A stretch of 21,013 nt of DNA from an uncultured Hymenobacter sp. (GCA_937871705.1 CALMOO010000578.1:1-21013); one strand, 5' to 3'; counted from the stretch's first letter, positions 7,446 to 15,341 are shown. Numbers and translations: made by a program. Notes: a model not told the origin generated them from the letters alone.

Positions 7446-9770
7446 TCAGGCGTTGAGCCTGGCGGCCAGCAGCTTATCCAGCCGCATGGGCAGCGACGTT
7501 AGGCGTTGGCCGGTGGCGTGGTAGATGGCGTTGGCGATGGCGGCGCTGGTGCCCACGATGCCGATTTCGCCCAGGCCCTTCACGCCCAGCGGGTGGCCGC
7601 GGGTGTCGTCCTCGTCGATGATAATGGCCTCGATGTTGGCGATGTCGGCGTTGGTGGGCACCAGGGCTTCGGCCAGGTTGGTGTTCATCCAGCGGCCGGT
7701 GCGCGGGTCGAGGCTGCTTTCTTCCAGCAGCGCCTGGCCCAGGCCCCATACCATCGCGCCCAGCAACTGGCTGCGCACCAGCACGGGGTTGATGACGCGC
7801 CCGCCGGCGTAGGCCCCCACCAGCCGCTCGACCTGGATGTGCAGCGTATCGGGGTCGACGCTCACCTTCACAAACTGCGCCCCGAACGCCGACCGCCCAT
7901 AGGGACTGTGCCCAAACGTGCGCCCGGTAATGGCTTCCTCGTTGATGCTGCCATCGGGATGGCGGGCCATCGCGGCGGCTACCGCTTCGCTGGCCCCATT
8001 GGGAGCCACGAGGCGGCCCTGCGCCACGCGCAGCCCATCGGCTGGCTGGCCGTGCAGCGGCGAGGCCGGGTCTTGCACCACCCACTTCAGGAGCGTTTGC
8101 CGCACCTGCTGGGCGGCTTCTTGAATGGCGGCGCCCGCGCTCAGCGTCGTCATCGAACCCACCGTCATGCCGCCGTAGGGCAGGGCCGAGTCGCCCCATT
8201 CGAGGCGCACGGCGGCCAGCTCCAGGCCCAGGGTTTCGGCGGCAATCTGGGTGAGGGCCGTAATCATGCCTTGGCCGATTTCCTGGGTGGCCGTCTGCAC
8301 CACGGCCTGCCCGTCGGCGCCCAGGATGACGCAGGCCACGGCCGGCATCTGCTTGACCGGGTAAATGGCCGTGGCCATGCCGTAGCCGATGAGCCTACCC
8401 CCCTCCCGCATCGAGGCCACGCGCGGGTCGCGGTCGGCCCAGCCGATGCGGGCGGCCCCGGCCTGGTAGCACTGTATCAGCGACTTGCTACTCCACTCCT
8501 TGCCGGTGTCAGGCTCCACGTCGGCGTGGTTGCGCAGGCGCAGGTCGAGCGGGTCGAGGCCGGTTTTCTCGGCCAGCATGTCCATCGCGCTTTCCAAGGC
8601 AAACTGGCCGAGGCAGGCACCGGGGCCGCGCATCCAGCCGGGCGCGTTGAGGTCGAGCGCCGCCGCCTGCTGATGCACCAGGATGTTGGGCGAGCTATAC
8701 GCCTTGACGGTGGCCTCACTGGTGGGCTCCACGAACTGGCCGGCCGTGCCCTTGGCCAGCACCGCGTCCTGTATGATGGCTTGCAACTGACCGTTTTGGT
8801 CGGCCCCGAGGCGAATGCGCTGCTGGGTTTCGCCCCGGTAGGGCATGAGCGAAAACGTCTGCGCCCGCGTCAGCACCAGCTTCACCGGCCGGCCGGTGAG
8901 CTTGGCCGCCAGCGGGGCCAGCAGCAGGTGTACGTTGCTGGTTTTGCCCCCAAACGAGCCACCGGCCAGCGTCGCAATCACCCGCACTTTGTGGTTGAAA
9001 TCAAACCCGCCAAGCACCTGGCTGATGAGGCGGGGTAGGCGGTCCTTGAGCCCGAAGCCGAACGCCTCGCCCAAAATCACGGCCTCGCCGTAGCTGAACT
9101 GCGTGGGCAGCTGCACCGTGAGGCCGCCGTCTTCATCCCAGGCCGCCACGACCGCGCCCGGCTCCATCGCGTTGTGGTGGTGCGGGGCGGTCAGGAACGT
9201 CATATCTACCTGAAAATCCGCTTTTTCGTAGGCCGGCCGGGCCTCGCCAATCTTCACCTGGCCGGGGTCGCCGCCGCCCACCTTCGCCACGTCTTTGGTC
9301 CGGCCGCCGTCCTCAGCTAGGGTGAAAGCCGCCTGCGGGTCGGGGGCCGAGTAGCGCACCTCGACCGCCGCCGCAGCGGCGCGGGCGTGCTCCAGGGTGT
9401 CGGCCACCACCAGGGCCAGGCACTGCCCGGCGTAGTGAATTTTGGCGTCCTGTAAGGGCAGCAGGTCGCCGATTTCGGCCCCGGTGAGCGACATAATTTT
9501 GTGTAGGCGCGGCGCGTTTTCGTGGCTTACCACCAGCCGCACGCCCGGCATTTTCAGCGCCGCCGCGTCGTCAATGGCCAGCACCTGCCCGCTGGCCTGG
9601 GTGCTGGTCACTGCCACGGCCACGTCGAGCACGCCGCCCATCTCCTGGCTGGTAATGTCGCCGGCGTAGCGGGCCCTGCCGCGCACTTTGTCGCGGCCTT
9701 CAATGCGGCGCGGAATGCTGGCGGGCGGCGCGGCGGACGCTAAATCACTGATATTGTTTGCGTTAGCCAT
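7446..9770 (-). CDS. paoC: Molybdenum hydroxylase large subunit, PaoC/YagR-like (copy 2)
   Basis: This 774-residue Mo-cofactor subunit is a clear but diverged paralogue of the one at 1642-3906. The N-terminal hammerhead domain contains GRARYAGDI (31-39) and ENAPRLHK. The Mo-binding region has GGSFGGKT (270-277) where copy 1 has GGAFGSKG. The catalytic glutamate is in GLGEIGIVG (about E735). A visible difference is MRGPGACLG where copy 1 reads MRGPGETVG, so this copy lacks the Glu that follows Pro-Gly; this may alter the substrate pocket. It lies 12 bases after the FAD subunit and 88 before the amidohydrolase. Length and motifs indicate an intact gene. A plus-strand frame of about 510 codons lies antisense inside it and is a GC artefact. 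Confidence 0.93.
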   Translation of the reverse strand: MANANNISDLASAAPPASIPRRIEGRDKVRGRARYAGDITSQEMGGVLDVAVAVTSTQASGQVLAIDDAAALKMPGVRLVVSHENAPRLHKIMSLTGAEIGDLLPLQDAKIHYAGQCLALVVADTLEHARAAAAAVEVRYSAPDPQAAFTLAEDGGRTKDVAKVGGGDPGQVKIGEARPAYEKADFQVDMTFLTAPHHHNAMEPGAVVAAWDEDGGLTVQLPTQFSYGEAVILGEAFGFGLKDRLPRLISQVLGGFDFNHKVRVIATLAGGSFGGKTSNVHLLLAPLAAKLTGRPVKLVLTRAQTFSLMPYRGETQQRIRLGADQNGQLQAIIQDAVLAKGTAGQFVEPTSEATVKAYSSPNILVHQQAAALDLNAPGWMRGPGACLGQFALESAMDMLAEKTGLDPLDLRLRNHADVEPDTGKEWSSKSLIQCYQAGAARIGWADRDPRVASMREGGRLIGYGMATAIYPVKQMPAVACVILGADGQAVVQTATQEIGQGMITALTQIAAETLGLELAAVRLEWGDSALPYGGMTVGSMTTLSAGAAIQEAAQQVRQTLLKWVVQDPASPLHGQPADGLRVAQGRLVAPNGASEAVAAAMARHPDGSINEEAITGRTFGHSPYGRSAFGAQFVKVSVDPDTLHIQVERLVGAYAGGRVINPVLVRSQLLGAMVWGLGQALLEESSLDPRTGRWMNTNLAEALVPTNADIANIEAIIIDEDDTRGHPLGVKGLGEIGIVGTSAAIANAIYHATGQRLTSLPMRLDKLLAARLNA

Positions 9771-9782
9771 AGCGAAGAAAAT

Positions 9783-10796
9783 TTAGCGGATGTGTTTATC
9801 GGTTTGCGACTGGGGCGTGCCCGCCGCGGCCTGCCAGCAGGCCCGCACGATGGCGCGGTGCGCCAACTCAATCTTAAAATCGTTTTCGCCCTGCCCCACC
9901 GCGCCCGCCAGCAGGCGGCTGGCCGCCGCGCCGAATGCCTCCGCCGAGGGCCGCTGGCCCACCAGCAGGGCCTCGGCGGCCGGCACGCGCCAGGGCTTGG
10001 GCGCTACCCCCCCTAGCGCAATGCGGGCCTCGGCAATGATGCCATCGGCGGCCAGGCGCAGCACCACGGCCACGCTCACCAGGGCGAAGGCATAGGAGAG
10101 GCGATCCCGGATTTTGAGGTAGGTGTAGTGCTGGCTGAAGTCTTCGTCGGGCAGGTTGATGGCCGTGATTAACTCGCCGGGGGTCAGCGTGTTGTCGCGC
10201 GAGGGCTCGTCGCCGGGCAGGCGGTGGAAGTCGGCCAGCGCGATGGTGCGCGCACCGGCCGGGCCGCTCACCTGCACCCGCGCTTCCAGCGCGGCCAGGG
10301 CCACGGCCATGTCGCCGGGGTAGGTGGCGATGCACTGCGAGCTAGCCCCCAGGATGGCTAGCCCCCGGTTGACGCCCCCGAGCGCGCCGCAGCCCGAGCC
10401 GGGCGCGCGCTTGTTGCAGGGCGAGGCCGGGTCGTAGAAGTACAGGCAGCGGGTGCGCTGCAGCAGGTTGCCGCCGTTGGTGGCCGCGTTGCGCAGCTGC
10501 GCGCTGGCCCCGGCCAGGATGGTGCTGCTCAGCAGGGGGTAGCGTTGGGCTATTTCGGGGTGGTAGGCCGTTTCGGCATTGGTCGCCAGCGCGCCCAGGC
10601 GCAGGCCGCCTTCGTGCGCTTCAATGGTGCGCAGGGGCAGACGGTTGATGTCGATGAGGGCGGCGGGCTGCTCCACCTCGTACTTTATCAGGTCGAGCAG
10701 GTTGGTGCCGCCCGCCAAAAAGCGGACTGCGGGTGCCTGGCCCGCCCGCACAGCTTCGGCGACATCGCCGGCGCGCAAATAACCGAAATTGTTCAT
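9783..10796 (-). CDS. paoB: FAD-binding subunit of molybdenum hydroxylase, PaoB/YagS-like (copy 2)
   Basis: This 337-residue protein shows the FAD loop FLAGGTNLLDLIKYE (26-40), the second FAD motif AATNGGN (104-110) and the CO dehydrogenase-type C-terminal domain. Four cysteines, C117, C127, C136 and C155, have the same spacing (x9, x8, x18) as in copy 1, fitting the extra [4Fe-4S] cluster known in PaoB. The ATG at 10796 overlaps the TGA of the upstream Fe-S subunit as ATGA, which indicates translational coupling and settles the start. The frame stays open further upstream to 10970, but that part is a shadow of the Fe-S gene. paoC follows after 12 bases. Confidence 0.93.
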   Translation of the reverse strand: MNNFGYLRAGDVAEAVRAGQAPAVRFLAGGTNLLDLIKYEVEQPAALIDINRLPLRTIEAHEGGLRLGALATNAETAYHPEIAQRYPLLSSTILAGASAQLRNAATNGGNLLQRTRCLYFYDPASPCNKRAPGSGCGALGGVNRGLAILGASSQCIATYPGDMAVALAALEARVQVSGPAGARTIALADFHRLPGDEPSRDNTLTPGELITAINLPDEDFSQHYTYLKIRDRLSYAFALVSVAVVLRLAADGIIAEARIALGGVAPKPWRVPAAEALLVGQRPSAEAFGAAASRLLAGAVGQGENDFKIELAHRAIVRACWQAAAGTPQSQTDKHIR

Positions 10797-11293
10797 ACCG
10801 TTTCTTGTTGAGAAAGCACCGAAAGGATGGCGTCGCTGATGTTGGCGTAGGCGCCGCAGCGGCAGAGGTTGCCGCTCATCAGCTCCCGGATTTCGTTGCG
10901 GGTGCGGGCGTGGCCCTCTTGCAGCAGCCCCACGGCCGAGCATATTTGACCGGGCGTGCAGTAGCCGCACTGGTAGGCGTCGTAGTCCAGAAACGCCTGC
11001 TGCACGGGGTGCAGCTCGTCGTCCGTCCCTAGCCCCTCAATCGTGGTGATGCTGGCCCCGTCGTGGGCGCAGGCCAGAGCCAGGCAGCTCACCCGGCGCT
11101 GGCCGTCCACGAGCACGGTGCAGGCCCCACACTGCCCGTGGTCGCAGCCTTTTTTGGTGCCGGTCAGGTGCAGGGTTTCGCGCAGCAAATCCAGCAGCGT
11201 GGTGCGCGGCTCCACGGCTAGCCGCTGCTCCGCGCCGTTGATGGTCAGCGTGATGGGTAGCGCCGCATTGCTAAATCCGGTTGCGTTATCCAT
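10793..11293 (-). CDS. paoA: [2Fe-2S] subunit of molybdenum hydroxylase, PaoA/YagT-like (copy 2)
   Basis: This 166-residue protein carries two [2Fe-2S] clusters. Ligands for the ferredoxin-like cluster are C50, C55, C58 and C70 (GCDHGQCGACT and a later Cys). Ligands for the helical-domain cluster are C109, C112, C144 and C146 (QCGYCTPGQ and NLCRC). It hands electrons from the Mo subunit to the FAD subunit. The ATG at 11293 leaves a short N-terminus with no Tat or Sec signal, so the enzyme is expected in the cytoplasm. It follows the DoxX-like gene by 39 bases and is coupled to paoB by an ATGA overlap. It is diverged from the copy at 4989-5510, so the two sets are not a recent duplication. Confidence 0.93.
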   Translation of the reverse strand: MDNATGFSNAALPITLTINGAEQRLAVEPRTTLLDLLRETLHLTGTKKGCDHGQCGACTVLVDGQRRVSCLALACAHDGASITTIEGLGTDDELHPVQQAFLDYDAYQCGYCTPGQICSAVGLLQEGHARTRNEIRELMSGNLCRCGAYANISDAILSVLSQQETV

Positions 11294-11332
11294 AGCAAGA
11301 GAATTGGTTTGGCGAAAGGGAAGGGGGTAGGG

Positions 11333-11701
11333 TCAGGCGGGCCGGCCAGCCGAATCCAGAGGGTGCCCCAGGTAGAGCACGCCCAGCGCGAACAGCAGAA
11401 ATGGCGCTTCCATGGCCGCGCCCGTCAGATTTCGCTGGTGCAGCTGCAAGCCCAGAACCGGGAGAATGCAGGAGGCCGACAGCACGCTGCCCCCCGCGAA
11501 CGTGGCCGGCACCAGCGTCAGCCCCGCCCCCAGCGCGACCGCGCCGCCGAGCAACGCCCGGCCCGGCCGCCCTACCCCTAGCTGGCGCAGCAGCTCCGCC
11601 GGCTCGGGTTGGTCGGTGAGCATTCCATAGCCCTGCTTGGCGCTAAGCGCCACGGTCGTCAGCAGCAGGACGCCCGATAAAAATTTGAAGGATAGAGGCA
11701 T
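11333..11701 (-). CDS. DoxX-like small integral membrane protein
   Basis: This 122-residue protein has about four hydrophobic segments (roughly residues 4-21, 45-66, 70-88 and 95-112) joined by short polar loops, the layout of DoxX-like proteins. The SAKQGYGML and LGVGRPGRALLGGAVALGAG segments fit that family only loosely, so the name is tentative. DoxX-like proteins are membrane partners in redox or stress functions and their exact role is often unknown. I start it at the ATG at 11701, 25 bases after the upstream SDR. An in-frame ATG at 11734 would overlap the SDR end and add 11 residues read from an AT-rich spacer. It lies between two SDR genes and the second pao set, probably in the same operon. 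Confidence 0.65.
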   Translation of the reverse strand: MPLSFKFLSGVLLLTTVALSAKQGYGMLTDQPEPAELLRQLGVGRPGRALLGGAVALGAGLTLVPATFAGGSVLSASCILPVLGLQLHQRNLTGAAMEAPFLLFALGVLYLGHPLDSAGRPA

Positions 11702-11726
11702 AGAAGAAAAAATTAAAAATGAGGAA

Positions 11727-12485
11727 TTATCCATTAGCGCCGCCGTTGGCCATCAGGTGCTGGCCGTTGACGAAGGAGGACAGGCCGCTGGCGAAAAACT
11801 CGGCCAGGTTGGCCACGTCTTCCAGGCTGCCCAGACGGCCCATCGGGCAGGCGTCAATCAGTACCTGGCGGGCTTCGGGGAAAGCGGCCGGGTCGGCGAA
11901 CACGCCCGAGCCGTCGATGGCGTAGGGGATGAGGGAGTTGACCGTGACGCCCCGGTGCCCGATTTCCTTGGCCAGCACCTCCACCACGTAGCGTCCGCCC
12001 ATCTTGCTGCCGCCGTACAGGGCCATGCCGGGGGTAGGGAAGACCGTGGTGCTGGACGCCACGTAGATGATGCGCCCGTGGTCGGCCACGTGGTGGGCCG
12101 CTTCTTGCAGGGTGAAGTAGGTGCCCTTGGTGTTGAGGCTGAAAAGCTGGTCGAACTGCGCTTCCGTGAAGTCGGTCACCGGCACTTCCAGCAGCTCCAC
12201 GCCCGCGTTGACCACCACCAGGTCGAGCTTGCCCATCGCGGCCAGGCCTGCCCGAAACAGGCGCTCGATGTCCGCCACCTTAGTCACGTCGGCTTGCACG
12301 GCCACCGCCCGCTGCCCCATACCCGTGATGGTGCTCACCACTGCGTCGGCCCCAGCTTTGCTTTTGGAATAATGAATGACCACGTCGGCCCCCAACGCGG
12401 CGTAGCGCTCGGCAATGGCTTGGCCCAGGCCGCTGGATGAGCCCGTGATGAGGGCTACTTTCCCCACTAAAAAGTTATTTAACAT
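11727..12485 (-). CDS. SDR-family NAD(P)-dependent oxidoreductase
   Basis: This 252-residue protein is a classical short-chain dehydrogenase/reductase. The cofactor loop TGSSSGLG (14-21), the DV motif near D66, NAG (93-95), N118 and the catalytic set S145, Y157 and K161 (YGGSK) are all present. It ends with the usual SSFVNGQHLMANGG segment. The catalytic motif YGGSK and the long VASSTTVFPTPGMALY lead are slightly atypical. It would interconvert an alcohol and a carbonyl; the substrate is unknown. It follows the other SDR gene by 69 bases and precedes the DoxX-like gene by 25, all on the minus strand. This arrangement suggests one operon with the pao set. Confidence 0.92.
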   Translation of the reverse strand: MLNNFLVGKVALITGSSSGLGQAIAERYAALGADVVIHYSKSKAGADAVVSTITGMGQRAVAVQADVTKVADIERLFRAGLAAMGKLDLVVVNAGVELLEVPVTDFTEAQFDQLFSLNTKGTYFTLQEAAHHVADHGRIIYVASSTTVFPTPGMALYGGSKMGGRYVVEVLAKEIGHRGVTVNSLIPYAIDGSGVFADPAAFPEARQVLIDACPMGRLGSLEDVANLAEFFASGLSSFVNGQHLMANGGANG

Positions 12486-12554
12486 GCTGGTAAGAAGTAG
12501 AAAAGTGGAGAAAAGACCCCGGCGCGAAGCTGACGTGTAGCCGGCAAAAGCCGT

Positions 12555-13295
12555 TTAGGCGAAGGCGCCGTTGGCCCCGAGGTTCTGGCCCGAAATCCAG
12601 CGGGCCTGGTCGCTGGCTAGGAAGAGCACCGCGTCGGCAATGTCCTGCGGCTCGCCGATGCGGTTGAAGGCGGCCAGGCTGGCGATGCGGTCAATCACCT
12701 CCGGCGGCTTGCCTTTGGTGAACAGTTCCGTGTTCACCGGCCCCGGCGAAATAGTATTCACCGTAATGTTGCGCGGCCCCATCTCCTTAGCGAACACGCG
12801 CGTGAGCTGCTCCACGGCGCCCTTGCTGGCGCAGTAGGCGGCGTAGGTGGGCATCATTACCCGCGTAGTCGTGCTAGAGAAGTTGATGACGCTGCCGCCC
12901 TCGGCCAACTGCGTGGCCGCCTCGCGCAGGGTGTTGAACACGCCCTTGACGTTGATGTCCAGCGTGCGCTGAAACATCTCGTCCGTGGTGTCTTTGAGCG
13001 GGGCCAGGCTCATAATGCCGGCATTGTTGACCAGCACATCCACCCGGCCAAAGCGGGCCAGGGCTTCGGCAAAAAGCCGCTTCACATCGGCCGGCTGGCT
13101 CACATCGGCCTGCACGGCCAGGGCCTCACCGCCGGCTTGCCCGATGCTGGCGACTACGGCATCGGCATCGGCTTGGCGGCCGGCGTAATTCACGACAATC
13201 TTAGCCCCGGCACGGGCGGCGCTCTGGGCGATGGCAGCCCCGATGCCGCGGGAGGACCCGGTTATCAGCACTACTTTGTTCGCAAGCGTTGTCAT
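12555..13295 (-). CDS. SDR-family NAD(P)-dependent oxidoreductase, FabG-like
   Basis: This 246-residue classical SDR has the TGSSRGIG cofactor loop (12-19), DV (D64), NNAG (90-93), N115, the catalytic serine in NFSSTTT (140-142) and Y154/K158 in YCASK. The C-terminus reads QARWISGQNLGANGAFA, the family end. The NYAGR stretch after the second strand fits NADP(H) preference. It is FabG-like in sequence, but its place away from fatty-acid genes argues for an accessory reductase or dehydrogenase. It is the first gene of the long minus-strand operon, with a candidate promoter 36 bases upstream and the AraC regulator gene just beyond. Confidence 0.93.
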   Translation of the reverse strand: MTTLANKVVLITGSSRGIGAAIAQSAARAGAKIVVNYAGRQADADAVVASIGQAGGEALAVQADVSQPADVKRLFAEALARFGRVDVLVNNAGIMSLAPLKDTTDEMFQRTLDINVKGVFNTLREAATQLAEGGSVINFSSTTTRVMMPTYAAYCASKGAVEQLTRVFAKEMGPRNITVNTISPGPVNTELFTKGKPPEVIDRIASLAAFNRIGEPQDIADAVLFLASDQARWISGQNLGANGAFA

Positions 13296-13331
13296 CGGTT
13301 CTCTGGTTTAAGTGTCAGGTATTTGACATCC

Positions 13332-13339
13332 CAAAGGTG
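13332..13339 (-). promoter_or_regulatory. Candidate -7 promoter element of the SDR-pao operon (CACCTTTG)
   Basis: The minus-strand octamer CACCTTTG differs from TAnnTTTG at one position and lies 36 bases upstream of the SDR start at 13295. No TTG is found at the usual -33 spacing, which would fit a promoter that needs an activator. The AraC gene ends 63 bases further upstream. Confidence 0.4.
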
Positions 13340-13364
13340 CGGCGGGCAACCAGCTGAAAAAGTG

Positions 13365-13397
13365 CGAATAATTCAGCAAAAACTACGAATATTAAAC
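13365..13397. promoter_or_regulatory. Two CGAATA boxes 21 bp apart, candidate AraC operator
   Basis: CGAATAATTCAG at 13365 and CGAATATTAAAC at 13386 share 8 of 12 positions and start exactly 21 bases apart, two helical turns. Direct half-sites at about this spacing are usual for AraC-family dimers. They lie 25 bases upstream of the candidate -7 element and overlap nothing but spacer. The match is short, so chance cannot be excluded. Confidence 0.35.
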
Positions 13398-13402
13398 CTC
13401 AC

Positions 13403-14341
13403 CTAAGCAGCGGAGAGCTGGCTCGCTTTCCGGTACTTCAGGGGCGAGCAGTGAGTGTGCTTTTTGAAGTAGGTGCTAAAGTGCGCCGGCTCGGCAAAGC
13501 CCAGCCGGCTCGCTATTTCGTGCACGGCCAGCGCCGAATCTTGCAGCAGGGCCTTGGCTTCGGCGATGTTCTTCTCCGCCACCCAGCTGCTAATGGTCTT
13601 GCCCGTTTTGACTTTGATAACCGTGCTCAGGTAGTTGGGGTGCAGGCGTTGGGCGGCGGCATAGTCTTGCACCCGAAACACGTGCTGGGCCTGCCCGCTG
13701 CCCAGGTCGCGGTAGTGCTGGGCCAGCAGCTGCTTGAAGCGGCGCACGATGGAAGAGCTGCGGTTGCCCTCGTAAATCGGGTTGTAGTCGAGCCCGAAAT
13801 GCTCGTTGAGCTTGAGCAGCAAGGCCATGAACAAGTGTCCGAACAGCCGCTCCCGGAAGGGCGAGCGCGCCCGGTACTCCTGGTAAATCTGCAAGTATAG
13901 GCGCTCGAATTCGGCAAACACGGCGGGCGACACCGGCCGGGCCGGAAACGTTTCGCCCAGCAAAAACGGGAACTCCTCGAACACGTTGGCGTGCACGTAC
14001 TCCCGCAGAAACTCCTCGCTGAGCGTAATCAGGTAGGCCTCCTCCAGCGCCTGGTACTCAAAGCTGCGGCAATGACCGGGGTTAGTGAAGTAGATGGTGC
14101 CGGGTCGTATCACGAATTGCTGCTCGTCTACGTCGTAGTGGCCGCGGGCGCTTTTCAGGAAGTTGAAAACAAAGAAATTAAGCTGGCTCAGCGGAGACCG
14201 GAAGGGCAGCGACTGCCGCAGGTCGGCCAAGTTAAAGATGGTAAAGTCGGTGTGCGCATCCATCTGCTCCACTGGCAAGCCGAGGGCCTGATATTGCTCC
14301 CGAAGTGTCTCATAGACCGGACAGTGGTGAGGACGTTTCAT
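13403..14341 (-). CDS. AraC-family transcriptional regulator
   Basis: This 312-residue protein has a cupin-like N-terminal sensing half (about 25-180) and a C-terminal AraC/XylS double helix-turn-helix (about 215-305). The first helix-turn-helix falls around VQDYAAAQRLHPNYLSTVIK. The second falls around AVHEIASRLGFAEPAHFSTY, and the KYRK end motif follows. The N-terminal PGTIYFTNPGH segment is typical of Bacteroidota AraC sensors. It lies directly upstream of and in line with the SDR-SDR-DoxX-pao-amidohydrolase operon, so it is the best candidate to control it. The ligand is unknown. It is a different lineage from the AraC gene at 15445-16260. Confidence 0.92.
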   Translation of the reverse strand: MKRPHHCPVYETLREQYQALGLPVEQMDAHTDFTIFNLADLRQSLPFRSPLSQLNFFVFNFLKSARGHYDVDEQQFVIRPGTIYFTNPGHCRSFEYQALEEAYLITLSEEFLREYVHANVFEEFPFLLGETFPARPVSPAVFAEFERLYLQIYQEYRARSPFRERLFGHLFMALLLKLNEHFGLDYNPIYEGNRSSSIVRRFKQLLAQHYRDLGSGQAQHVFRVQDYAAAQRLHPNYLSTVIKVKTGKTISSWVAEKNIAEAKALLQDSALAVHEIASRLGFAEPAHFSTYFKKHTHCSPLKYRKASQLSAA

Positions 14342-14396
14342 TCCCGTAGCGCGATAGAGCTGGATAGTAAATCAGTTAGGCCATGCCGGCGTTCTG

Positions 14397-14560
14397 CTAC
14401 TTCAGGAGCTGCGAGGGGGCCAGGCCAAACCGGTTTTTGAAGGCAAACGTGAAAGTGGGATAAGTCCTGAAAGCCCAGGTCGAAATAGATAGCCGACGGT
14501 TTTGGTGCTTTTGGGTAAGCAGAAAATCTGAAGTTAGCCAGCCGGCCCTGGGCGGTCAAC
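14397..14560 (-). pseudogene. AraC-family C-terminal fragment, decayed copy
   Basis: The minus strand here closely repeats the 3' end of the intact AraC gene at 15445-16260. KPSAIYFDLGFQDLSHF is shared word for word. A second frame then continues with FAFKNRFGLAPSQLLK and a TAG at 14397-14399, where the intact gene reads FAFKNRFGLAPSELLK. Two single-base indels break the frame, one in the AAAACCG stretch after the LLTQKH segment and one after SHF. Homology fades near 14560. Only the second helix-turn-helix survives, so it is not functional. Together with the intact gene it flanks the broken SDR gene. Confidence 0.8.
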
Positions 14561-14581
14561 GTCCGGGACCGGCGCGGTAGT

Positions 14582-15325
14582 CTAGGGGTTCAATTGGTGG
14601 AAGTAGGCATCCAACTGCTCGCGGCCGGCCAAGCGGCGGGTTTCGGCGCTTCCGTAGCCGATTTCCAGTCCGCCGGCCGCGAGGCGGGCCAGTACGCTGT
14701 CGGCGAAGGCAGCGACGGGCTCGCCGTGGGGGTGCTGCCCGGCCCCGCTCAAGTCGGTATTGACGGCGGGCGGCACGATTTCCACTATCGCCACGCCGAG
14801 CTTGGCGGCCTCGTAGCGCAGCGACTGGGTGAACGAGTGCAGCGCCGCTTTGGTGGCGCAGTACACGGGCGCGGCCGCCCAGGCCGCGAAGGCTAGCCCC
14901 GACGTCACGTTGAGGATGGTCGCGCCCGGCTGGCCCTGCAGGTGCTTAAGCAGCAGGGCTGACAGGTGAATGGGCGCGTCTAGGTTGATGGCAATTTCTT
15001 CGTGCGCCTGCTCCCAGGCGTGCGGCGAGGCGGCCAGGTCGGCCACGGCCACCCGGTTTTAGATGCCCGCGTTGTTGAAAAGCACGTTCAGGCGCGGGTG
15101 CTCGCGCTGCACCCACACGGCCAGGGCCACGCGCGCGGCCGGCTGGGCCAGGTCGGCGACGTGGGTGAGTAGGCCCGGCACCCGTTGCTGGGCTTCGCGG
15201 AGCTTGTCGGCCCGGCGGCCTACGGCAATGACCTGGCTGCCGGCCGCGTGCAGGCGCTCGGCGAAGGCCAGCCCGATACCGGTGGCCCCACCCGTGAGCA
15301 GGACAGTGTTATTCGCTAAATTCAT
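14582..15325 (-). pseudogene. DltE-like SDR oxidoreductase interrupted by one in-frame stop
   Basis: One continuous frame of 247 sense and stop codons runs from the ATG at 15325 to the terminal TAG at 14582-14584. It holds a full SDR: TGGATGIG (11-18), FNNAG (83-87), the serine in NVTSGLAFA and YCATKAALHSF with the catalytic Tyr and Lys. Codon 89 is TAA (15059-15061), directly after NNAGI. Relatives commonly have Gln here (NNAGIQ), so a single C-to-T change of CAA would explain it. Everything else is intact, which points to a very recent loss, a strain polymorphism or a sequencing error. A stop-free version would be an ordinary cytoplasmic NAD(P)-dependent reductase. The upstream frame to 15421 is not family-like. 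Confidence 0.85.
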
Positions 15326-15333
15326 AAAAAGAA

Positions 15334-15341
15334 CAAAGGTG
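15334..15341 (-). promoter_or_regulatory. Candidate -7 promoter element (CACCTTTG) before the broken SDR
   Basis: The minus-strand octamer CACCTTTG is identical to the one before the SDR gene at 13295 and lies only 8 bases upstream of the ATG at 15325. The transcript leader would be a few bases at most. No well-spaced TTG is seen upstream. Confidence 0.35.

Noticed and set aside
7506..9038. Plus-strand open frame of 510 codons
   Set aside because: It lies antisense within the second paoC gene; composition is rich in His, Gly, Ala and Arg with no family pattern, as expected for GC-rich shadow frames.
10797..10970. Upstream extension of the second paoB frame
   Set aside because: It overlaps the Fe-S subunit gene in another frame and reads as Arg/Pro-rich shadow; the ATG at 10796 in an ATGA overlap starts the true family N-terminus.
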